Positions 26,723 through 35,100 of a stretch of 64,000 bases of DNA are shown here, in pieces; the stretch's first letter is position 1, and each line of letters starts with the position of its first letter. This DNA is from QWHO01 sp021404945 (GTDB lineage Bacteria > Vulcanimicrobiota > Xenobia > Xenobiales > QWHO01). Below the pieces are notes generated by a model that was not told where the DNA came from, made no database searches, and worked only from the letters and a program-made list of their open reading frames with translations. The stretch spans positions 1 to 64,000 of the forward strand of contig CAUJEN010000048.1 in assembly GCA_963169765.1 (NCBI GenBank), in the 5' to 3' direction. The position numbers and the translations under genes are program-made.

Positions 26723-26751
26723 GGACTTGGTACCCAACTGGTACCAAGTCC
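26723..26751. repeat. Perfect 12-bp palindrome
   Basis: GGACTTGGTACC at 26723-26734 pairs exactly with GGTACCAAGTCC at 26740-26751 around a CAACT loop. It may be an operator or a recombination site. No gene overlaps it. Confidence 0.7.
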
Positions 26752-26908
26752 AACCTCGAGAGGCGAATGCTCCCGTCGCCCCGGTTCTCCTCTCCAAATC
26801 TTGCAATCTGGTGCTGACGAGACCCTGACCCCAGACGAGACTCTCTTTTAGCAGGCCCTCCGCCTGCCAATGCCCACCTTCCTTCCGCCCTGACAAAGCT
26901 CCCGTGCT

Positions 26909-26970
26909 TGTGGGCATGTGGTAAAGCCCCAGCCCATTTACCCGGGGGCTTTTCCACATGTCCACAAGCC
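26909..26970. repeat. 24-bp inverted repeat containing DnaA-box-like sequence
   Basis: CTTGTGGGCATGTGGTAAAG plus CCCC (26909-26932) pairs with 26947-26970 at 22 of 24 positions around a 14-base loop. The right arm includes TTTTCCACA, close to the DnaA-box consensus, and the left arm the mirrored TTTACCACA. It may be a hairpin RNA, an operator, or a mobile-element or replication relic. Confidence 0.65.
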
Positions 26971-27348
26971 GCCTACGTCCAAGCCTTCGCAGACCCGCAC
27001 CTGGCCCAACTCCGTAATCCATGCCGATCCCGTCGAAGAAGTTCAACCTGGTCCAGCACGAAGGGGCGCAGGATGAAGGCCGGGCTCATGGGGGGTGGCT
27101 CCTTTGGTGTAGTCACACCATGGAGCAACCCGCTCGCCGAGCGGTGTCAAAGATTGCCGCCGGCGACAGGCAACCATCCGGGCGGCTTCCTGATTGGCAG
27201 TCGCCCGTTGCTTTGCAGGAGGAGGGACAAATCGATCCGGTGTGAGCACCCCGATGCTGGAGAGGACGTCTCCGGTTGAGTTCGAATCGCCATCACGGAG
27301 CTTTCTTATTTATCGGAGCATCCTTCAATCTTGTGGGGGAGATGCGAG

Positions 27349-28647
27349 TTGACTTTCTCCGTATCCACTCTTCCCAAGGCCGAGCTGCAACGCATCATGG
27401 CTGCCCTTCGCTCGGGAGCAGTCCCTGAGCACGGCCTCGAGCACTTTGCCGTGGGCCTGGATCAGCCGATGGAGGCCATCCGTGAGGACCTGGGCCGGGT
27501 CTCGGGCGGCCGCGACAGTGCCTTCAAATTCATCCGTGGGGCCTACGGATCGGGAAAGACCTTCCTGGCCTCATTGATCGCCTCCGAAGCTGCCCGAGCC
27601 AACAAGATGCTGGTCTCCAAAGTCGAAGTCTCGAGCAACGAGTGCCCCATCTACAAGCTAGCCTCCCTCTACCGGGCGATCTGCCGCAACCTCAGCCACA
27701 ACAAGAAGAAGGGTGCTCTGGGGGCGGTCATCGAGCAATGGCTCTTTCTTCTCGAGGGTCAGGTACTGCAGAACAACGATGTCGCGGAGAACAGCGAGAC
27801 TTTCTTCGAGCTCGTGGGCCAGAAGGTCGAGATGCACCTGGTGCAACTCGACGAGCATGGAGGCACGCTGTCGAAACTGCTTCGCCGGTACCACAGGTTC
27901 AAGTTCGAGCAACGGTACGAAGACGCGCGGGCTGCTCTCGACTGGCTGGCCGGCAACGAGAATCTCCCCGCCAAGGTTCGCAGCAAGCTCGACGTCAAGG
28001 GCGTCATCCAGGACGACGAGGTCTGGGTGTACCTGCGCGGCCTCCTGGACATCGTGCGCTTCCAGTATCGCGGGCTGGTCCTGATCCTGGATGAGGCAGA
28101 GACGCAACTGAACCTTCTCCCGAAACAGCGCAAGAAAAGCTACGAGGTTCTGCGCGAGTTCGTGGACGCCATTCTGGCCAACCGCTACCCTGGACTCTAC
28201 CTGGTGGTCACCGGTACTCCGGAGCTCTTCGAGGACCAGGAGCGCGGCATTCCCACCCTGGTGCCACTGAATCAGAGAATTCTCCTCGACCGGTCCACCG
28301 GCTGGGTCAACTATCGCGGGCCCCAGATTCCGCTCCAGCCCTTCAATCGAGATCGACTGCTGCTGGTGGCAGAGAAGGTCTGCCAGCTGTACGGCGGTCA
28401 GGCCAGCAATCCAGACAGGTTCCAGGCGGCAGCTGGGGCGGGCTTTCAGGAGCACGCGGTAAGCTGTTTCGAGAAGATCTTTGAGGGCAAGTTCGAGGTC
28501 TCGCCTCGACTCTTTCTTCGGTTCTTCCTCCAGGCGCTTGATCTGACCGACCAGGAGCCGGAATATCAACCGCTCAGAGACTTTGTCCCGACCAGAGAAG
28601 CCGTTCTCGCCCTGGCCAACGAGGAGGAGCGAAAAGCGCTTGGCTGA
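27349..28647 (+). CDS. BrxD-like ATP-binding protein (DUF2791 family)
   Basis: 432 residues from TTG 27349, eight bases after GGGGGAG. It carries Walker A FIRGAYGSGKTF (about 62-73) and Walker B GLVLILDEAETQ with Asp near 248, plus the VVTGTPELFEDQERGI sensor-like stretch and a C-terminal DUF2791-type region (FLRFFLQALDLTDQ). Length and layout fit BrxD, the ATPase of BREX types 2 and 6. First gene of a rightward run of four genes; its stop lies inside the start of the next gene. BREX-like context is reinforced by the PglW-like kinase three genes on. No methylase is present, so I avoid naming the system BREX. Confidence 0.8.
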   Translation: MTFSVSTLPKAELQRIMAALRSGAVPEHGLEHFAVGLDQPMEAIREDLGRVSGGRDSAFKFIRGAYGSGKTFLASLIASEAARANKMLVSKVEVSSNECPIYKLASLYRAICRNLSHNKKKGALGAVIEQWLFLLEGQVLQNNDVAENSETFFELVGQKVEMHLVQLDEHGGTLSKLLRRYHRFKFEQRYEDARAALDWLAGNENLPAKVRSKLDVKGVIQDDEVWVYLRGLLDIVRFQYRGLVLILDEAETQLNLLPKQRKKSYEVLREFVDAILANRYPGLYLVVTGTPELFEDQERGIPTLVPLNQRILLDRSTGWVNYRGPQIPLQPFNRDRLLLVAEKVCQLYGGQASNPDRFQAAAGAGFQEHAVSCFEKIFEGKFEVSPRLFLRFFLQALDLTDQEPEYQPLRDFVPTREAVLALANEEERKALG

Positions 28648-31600
28648 ACCCGACGAAGCCACGACCCTGTTGAGCCTGGGCTTGAGTGCCTCCAGGCTCC
28701 GCCAACTGGCGGCACTGGGTATCGATTCCCTGGAGGCGCTTCTCAGTTACGATCCGCTCGCACTGCGAGCGCGAACCGCCCTCTGGGAGGAGCTGGAGGA
28801 GGCGCTCCGGGACCTCGTCTGCGAGTTCCATCTCGCCACCCGGGTGGTCACCTTCTTGAAGACCAGGCCTCCCGAGCGTCCCCGGGCGCCTCAGTCGCTC
28901 CCCGATCAGGTCGCGCGCGTCCTGTCCAGCGAGGAGCGGCCGATCACGGTGCGCTACCTGCGCGACCGCCTGCGGCTCGACTTCCAGGTCACCAACCTGG
29001 TCGGGCTCGACGCGGTCCTTCGCGAGCACGAGGAAGTGATCGAGTATCCCTTCGGGCACCATCGCTGGCTCGGTCTGAGGGAGTGGGGAGATCGAGGCTG
29101 GCGCCAGGCCGCCACCGCTGCCTGGGTCGTCCTGCCGGTTCACCTGGAGCAGCTCGAGGCCTCCGAAGGCAAGCTGCCGGCCGACGCCATCCGAATCCTG
29201 AGCCAGCTTGCCGAGGAGCAGGGAGATGCTCGAGTTCTCGACCTGCTGTCACGCGTAGGCTCCACGGCCGATCGAGTGGCCGAGGCACCCGCCCCCAGGC
29301 GACAGGTGCTTGCGGAGGCTACCGATCCGCCGCGCCTGTTTGAAGGCCTGCACGCCGGAACCGACCTCAGCCAGTTCGCGGCTCGACTCCTGCGGGAGGT
29401 CGCACTGATTCGAGCGATGGGCATTCTAGAGTGGCCCTTCTCCCTCTGCCAGCTGCGCCTGAGCCAGGGCGATTCCATGATGTTGCGTCTCTGGGCGCGC
29501 CTGCTGAATCGCAGCCGAATCGAACGATGGTCCGAAGGAAACTGGCTGACTCTCGAGGGCCAGTCCTGTCGCGCGCGCGAGGTTCTCGGCTTGGTGTTCT
29601 GGACCCTGGCCTCTGAGGTCGCTCGTCGAGACGCACGCGAAGGGGACGCCTGGGGAGTCGTCATGCGCTGCTTCTCGGAGGAGGCCCAGACCGTCCTCTT
29701 CTCCCAGAAGGGCCCGACGCAGCTGCTGCGCTGGTTGCTCGAGGAAGCGGCGCAGACATTCGGGCTCAGGCAGGTCTTCGGCCAGGAAGGACAGGCCTGG
29801 TACAAGTGCCTGTTCCTGCAATTCGGCTTTACCCGTCAGGGGATCAGCCAGTTGCCCAGCTGGCTGAACTCCGGCACTCAGAACACGGTCGCCGTTCAGT
29901 ATCTGCGCGACAACTCCGCAGAGTTCCGGAACCTCTGGTCCGCGCTCAGCGCCTACCATACCCGGCCGGATCCCGTGCGCCACAAGCAGTTGACCGAGGT
30001 CTTGCGGGCCAGCTCCTTCGTCCTGCCGGACTGGCACGAGTCGATTCTCCTCCAGGCCCGTCGAGCCCGAGCGGAGAGCCCGGAGGGACAGGTCTCGGCC
30101 GGCCAGGCCTGGGTGCGGCTCGACTGGCCGGAAGGCCGGAGCCCGCGCTTTCTGTTGCCGCTGGCGGAGAATCTTCCCGACCTGGAGGAGTCGGGCTACG
30201 AGGTGCTCCTGGACGGGCGTTCGGCCGCCTGCCTGTATCGGCTGCCCGAGGGCTATCGGGCCCAACCGGAGGAGATCGAGCTTCGTCCCACCCTCTCCGA
30301 GGCCAACCTGACGCTGGTCGGCTACGACAGCGAGGAAACCCGTACCGAGGTCATCTCCCTGTGGGATCAGGAGAGCCCGGCTCTCTACTTCAGCCTCGAG
30401 ACCGGGCGCCGCGAGGAGCGACCGACTGGCCGGGCGCTCGCGGTTCTGACGTCGGAGGGCATTGAGCTGGCGGCGGGAGCCGACGAGAGGTTCCCGCTGC
30501 CCAACGGCTGTCAGCTCTGGCGGCTGGGCGCTGGCTGGACCCGCGAGCAGCAACTGCTCCAGGACGGAGACCCGGTTGCCGCTTCGGTGGCGGAGCGAGA
30601 CCCCGCCTGGGCCCAGCAGGTGACCGTCGCCCCGCAAGGGGACTGCGTTCTTCCCGGCGAGGTCACCCTGTGGGTGGCCGGGCTCCCCGAGGGGTGCACC
30701 CTGCGCTCATGCCGGGCCGGACAGCGCCCTTTGAAACTTGTTCCTCAGAATCTCGGTTTTCAGGGCGTCGTCCAGGTCGGCGCCGAGCTGACGAGCGCCC
30801 GCCTCCCCGTGTTTCTGAGCTTGCGTTATCAGAGCCGGAGCGTCCGATTGCGACGAGCGGTGGACCTGCCGGTGACGGGAGTCACGCTTCATGAGGGGGG
30901 CTGCTGGTCGCTTCTCCGAGGTCAGGAGAGCCTGACCGTCCGCCAGTTGCGCGAGGGGGTGCTGCGCTTTTATACCGGCTCCGACCCGCCCGGCGAGCAT
31001 GCCGTGCTGGAGGGTGCGCTGCTGGCCCATCGTCCTCGTGCCGGTTTCCAGAGCCTGGAGGGCCTGGAGGGCTATGGCGCGCCTCTCACCCTGACGCGCG
31101 GTCCCTACAACGCGTCCCACCCCGGGACCCGCCTCGTCTCCAGCCTGGTCAACCAGGGCCGGGTGCGCGCGATGCACCGGAAGGACGAGACGTTCGAGCT
31201 CCATTTCCACAAGCACCTCGAGGGCGGGCCCGAGCATACCCTTCTCTGGTGGGGGCAGGAGGTTCACCGGCTTCCGGCCTCCGACCTCGAGGTGTGCGAA
31301 GGCCCGGTCTGGGAAGGGAGCGTTCCCCCGGACGGGGCGCCGATGAAGGCGGTCGGGTTGAGCATCGCCGGCGAGTGCCGGGGCGCGTGGTGGGAGCCCC
31401 TGAGCGCGGACGACCCCCTGCCCGCGTCCGCCGCCCCCTGGCTCCGGTGGTTCGGCTTTCCGCTTCAGGACGAGCGTTGGAAAGAGTCGGCTCGCGAGCT
31501 CGTTCGCGCTCACCCGGTCGAGACCCTGACCGCCTGGCTCAAGGCGACCGGCCATGAGAATCTCCCCCTGAGGGACCTCTCCCCTGCCTGGCTTCAGGCG

Positions 31601-32191
31601 GTGGGTGAGCTGGTCCGGGGCTGGGCACCCCCGGCCGAGTCCTGCCGGGAGTTGTTGAGCCGGGTCGGCTGCCAGCCCCTGCTGGACGTCAGTCCCTTCT
31701 TTCTCTATCGCGTGGTGCGCAAGGCCGGGGTAGATCGCGAAGGGGTGCTCCTCGAGCTGGCCGAGGCCGAACATTTCGGGCAGTTGGCCCGGCAGGCCGA
31801 CCTCTGGCTGCGCCAAGCGGTGAACGAGATGAGGGTGGACGATCGGTTCGCGCGGCTCCTCGGGGAGAAGGTCCGGGATCTGTTCTTGTCCGACAAACAG
31901 CCCGATGCTCGCCAGCTCCAGAATATCGAGCTGGCCTGCAGCCGGCCGGCGTATCGCCGCTGGATGGCCGTGCAATTACTGACTGGAGGAAGGCTGGATG
32001 GCACGACTGCAAGCACTGGACCTCTCCCGCCTGCTGCGCGCGAGGGTGCTCGCGTTCACGGAGAGCGACGGGTTCCTGAGGGACCCGGAGCTCCGTCGCC
32101 TGGCTCTAAGCCTGTGGGCGGACAGGCCGGAGCGGGGCGGCCTCGTGTCCGACTTGTGGATCGAAGGGACCGTCCCCCACAAACTGAGTGA
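28640..32191 (+). CDS. Large uncharacterised defence-operon protein
   Basis: 1183 residues from TTG 28640 (GAGGAGGAG upstream), overlapping the BrxD-like gene by 8 bases. Near the N-terminus LSLGLSASRLRQLAALGIDS resembles the helix-hairpin-helix of the RNA polymerase alpha C-terminal domain. A winged-helix-like stretch follows (PITVRYLRDRLRLDFQVTN). The centre is helical; residues about 480-960 are beta-rich and Ig-like; the C-terminal part is helical. No enzymatic motif is visible. The last 64 or so residues overlap the helicase gene and are Pro/Arg/Gly-rich, unlike the rest, so the true end may be near 31980. It is probably a structural or DNA-recognition subunit of the BrxD/helicase/kinase module. 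Confidence 0.7.
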   Translation: MAEPDEATTLLSLGLSASRLRQLAALGIDSLEALLSYDPLALRARTALWEELEEALRDLVCEFHLATRVVTFLKTRPPERPRAPQSLPDQVARVLSSEERPITVRYLRDRLRLDFQVTNLVGLDAVLREHEEVIEYPFGHHRWLGLREWGDRGWRQAATAAWVVLPVHLEQLEASEGKLPADAIRILSQLAEEQGDARVLDLLSRVGSTADRVAEAPAPRRQVLAEATDPPRLFEGLHAGTDLSQFAARLLREVALIRAMGILEWPFSLCQLRLSQGDSMMLRLWARLLNRSRIERWSEGNWLTLEGQSCRAREVLGLVFWTLASEVARRDAREGDAWGVVMRCFSEEAQTVLFSQKGPTQLLRWLLEEAAQTFGLRQVFGQEGQAWYKCLFLQFGFTRQGISQLPSWLNSGTQNTVAVQYLRDNSAEFRNLWSALSAYHTRPDPVRHKQLTEVLRASSFVLPDWHESILLQARRARAESPEGQVSAGQAWVRLDWPEGRSPRFLLPLAENLPDLEESGYEVLLDGRSAACLYRLPEGYRAQPEEIELRPTLSEANLTLVGYDSEETRTEVISLWDQESPALYFSLETGRREERPTGRALAVLTSEGIELAAGADERFPLPNGCQLWRLGAGWTREQQLLQDGDPVAASVAERDPAWAQQVTVAPQGDCVLPGEVTLWVAGLPEGCTLRSCRAGQRPLKLVPQNLGFQGVVQVGAELTSARLPVFLSLRYQSRSVRLRRAVDLPVTGVTLHEGGCWSLLRGQESLTVRQLREGVLRFYTGSDPPGEHAVLEGALLAHRPRAGFQSLEGLEGYGAPLTLTRGPYNASHPGTRLVSSLVNQGRVRAMHRKDETFELHFHKHLEGGPEHTLLWWGQEVHRLPASDLEVCEGPVWEGSVPPDGAPMKAVGLSIAGECRGAWWEPLSADDPLPASAAPWLRWFGFPLQDERWKESARELVRAHPVETLTAWLKATGHENLPLRDLSPAWLQAVGELVRGWAPPAESCRELLSRVGCQPLLDVSPFFLYRVVRKAGVDREGVLLELAEAEHFGQLARQADLWLRQAVNEMRVDDRFARLLGEKVRDLFLSDKQPDARQLQNIELACSRPAYRRWMAVQLLTGGRLDGTTASTGPLPPAAREGARVHGERRVPEGPGAPSPGSKPVGGQAGAGRPRVRLVDRRDRPPQTE

Positions 32192-35100
32192 GCATGACCT
32201 CGGAGGGCTGGCTCGGGAGGGCGAGTTCCCGCTCCGATTGGCCGAGCACCTGGGCCGTCGCGGCATCTTCCCTCCGGGCCAGAAGCTGTATTCCCATCAG
32301 GAGGAAAGCCTGCGGGCCTCAAACCAGACCGGGGCCCGGCCCGCGGTGATCGTGACCGCGGGAACGGGCGGAGGAAAGACTGAAGCTTTTCTGTTTCCGA
32401 TGTTGCAGGCCATCGAGGACGCGCCCCGCCAGCCGTTCGGAGGGGTCCAGGCGCTCATCCTGTATCCGATGAATGCCCTGGTGAACGATCAGGTGGATCG
32501 CCTCACCAACTGGCTGGCGGGACAAAAGCATGTGCGCTTTGCGCACTTTACCTCCGACACCCCGGAGGACTGGGCCCACGCGGGAAGGATGGGAGTGCCC
32601 GAATGGGATGAGTCGCGCTGTCGAACCCGGCGCCAGGCCCGCGGCCTGGAGACGCACAAAGGAAAGAAGATCGATGACCCCGCGGAACGTCTGAGCGTTC
32701 CGAACATCTTGATCACGAACTACTCCATGCTCGAATACATGCTGGCCCGGCCTCAGGACCGGGTCTTCTTCGGGAGCGACCTGCAGGTCGTGGTCCTGGA
32801 TGAGGCCCATCTCTACACCGGTACTCTGGCGGCCGAGCTGACCTTGCTCCTGCGGCGAACGCTCGAGCGTTGCGGCAAGCGCGCAGAGGACGTCCTGCAC
32901 CTGGCGACCTCCGCCACCATCGGAACGGGCGCGGACGAGGAATTGCTCGAGTTTACCTCCGTGCTCTTTTCGAAGCCTCGCTGGCTGGTCAAGCTCCTGA
33001 GGGGTGTCCCGGCCGAGCCTGACTGGCCGGCGCCCCGTGCTCCCCGGGTCGAGCCGAGCGCAGACTCGTTTCTGGACGCCGACCGTAACGAGCTCAGCCT
33101 GCGAGCCACCACCATCCGACTGCTGGCCCGCCAGGACCGCCAGGAGGAAGAGCTGGTCGTGGACGAGCGGGAATGCCGACAACTGGCCCCGCTCCTGGCC
33201 ACCCTGGTGGAGGAGGAAACCGTGCAGCAAAGCCTGCGCGACTGCCAGGGACAGGTGGCCGGCTTCCTCTACGGCTGCCTGCGGCATGCGCCCGTCATGC
33301 AGCGGCTCGATCAGCTCCTGCGCGGCCGGCGATTCCAGACCGTCCCCCAACTCTCCCACGCGCTGCTCGGCCAGGACGATGCTCGGGGTCAGGAGGTCGC
33401 CTTACGCCTCCTGTCCCTCGGCTCCGCGGCTCGCCTTCACCTCAAAGAGCTGCCCCTGCTTCCCCATCGGCTGCATCTCATGGTGAGGCCTGCCAGCGGG
33501 CTCTCGGTCTGTTTGAGCTCGAGCTGCTCGGGGCCGCGCTGGGCGCCCTTCGGATGCCTGCAGGATGGCAATCGTGACGTCTGCGAGCACTGCGGACATC
33601 TCGTGCTCAGCCTGCTGCGCTGCTCCAACTGCGGAGAGGCGGCTCTGGGAGCGGACCGGGCCGGAGGGAAAGTCGTGGCGCACCAGCCCAGAGGCTTCAA
33701 GCCGCGCGCCGCCGAGCTGGTTCTCTGTCAGTCCGGCCGCCAGGGCACGCCATACCATCTCGACGCGCTGAAGGGCCGTCCTGTCGGGCCCGGGATGGGA
33801 ACGGAGCTCACCCTCGTGGAGGAGTGCCCCAACTGCGGGGATGAGCTGGACGCTTTTCGCGCCGTGGCCACTCCGGGCGGCTTCTTCCAGTCCATCGTGG
33901 CCGAGACCCTGCTGGCGGGAGTTCCCCCTCTCGTCGGCGAGCATCCTCCCCACATCCTCCCCGCGGAAGGCAGGCGGCTCCTGGCCTTCAGCGACAGCCG
34001 GGCCGAGGCCGCGCGGCTGGGTCCGCGCCTTCGGGTCCAGCACGAGCAGCAGGTCGTCCGCGCGGCCCTGGTGGACCTGCTTCGAGAGGGCGGCGGAGCC
34101 GACCCGGCGGTCATCGCCTACCGGCGCGCGCAGCTGGCCGACCTGCAGAAGAAGCTCACCCCCGAGCTTCCGGAGACCCTGGCCCGCGAGATTCGCGCCG
34201 ACATGGGCCGGGTCGAGGCGGAGTTGCTGGCCCTGGAGCAGGGCGGCACCATCGCGGACTGGGGGCGCAAGCTGGGAGAGCATAAGCTGCTCGAGCAGCT
34301 GCTCGACTTCGAGGGTGGCGAGCGCCACCAGTGGAAGGAGTGGAGCCAGCGGGTCTGGGCCGCCAATCACGCTCGGGTCAGGCTGCAGGCCGAGATGCGG
34401 CTGGGTAACGAGCTGGCGGCTCCCAACCGGCGGAGGTTCAACAACCTCGAGACCATCGGGTGGGCCGAGATCACTTATCCGGGCCTGGACCTCCTCGGCC
34501 CTCCGGAAGGCTTCCTGGGCGAGCTGCCCCGACGAGCGCGCCAGAGCCTGGCCCCGGCCTGGACCGAGCTGCTGGCAGCCTTGCTCGATTGCCTGCGCGG
34601 GGAGTTCGCGATCACTCTGGGCTCGCGCGAGCGCGATCTGCTGTGGCGCCCGGGCGACGTCCCCTACGGGCAGTGGTTCGAGCGGCCTCGCTTCATCGGC
34701 AAGCAAAGGCGCCAGCGCCTCCGCCGGTTCTTGCGAGCCGTGCTGGTCCAGGCAGGAATGGACGGAGACGAGGCCGAGAAGACGGCACCGGAGGTGCTGG
34801 CCGTGATCTTCGACCAGCTGGCGGGCAGGGCCCGCGACCGTCTCAAGAGCGAGGCCGGGTCCGGCCAGCTGCCCTGGCTCGAGGTTTACGCGGGCTACGT
34901 GACCGAGAAGGACGGAGTGACAACCGCCCTGCGCCTGCGCTTCCCCGAGTTGGGCCTGCGCCGGCCCACCCGCCTGTACCGCTGCCAGGTCAACGGGCGC
35001 GTCTGGCCCCGCTCGGTGCTGGGTTGCTCGCCGGACCCGGGCTCGGAGGTCACTCTCGAGGAGATCGCCCCGGAGGAGCTGGACCGCACGCCTCCCTTCA

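Larger units (their letters stand above)
26542..27348. other. Long intergenic boundary before the defence island
   Basis: About 800 bases with no recognisable gene. Several minus-strand frames exist, but none shows a family pattern and they overlap one another. The region contains two strong inverted repeats (26723-26751, 26909-26970), listed separately. It separates the signalling genes from the BrxD-like operon. Confidence 0.5.
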
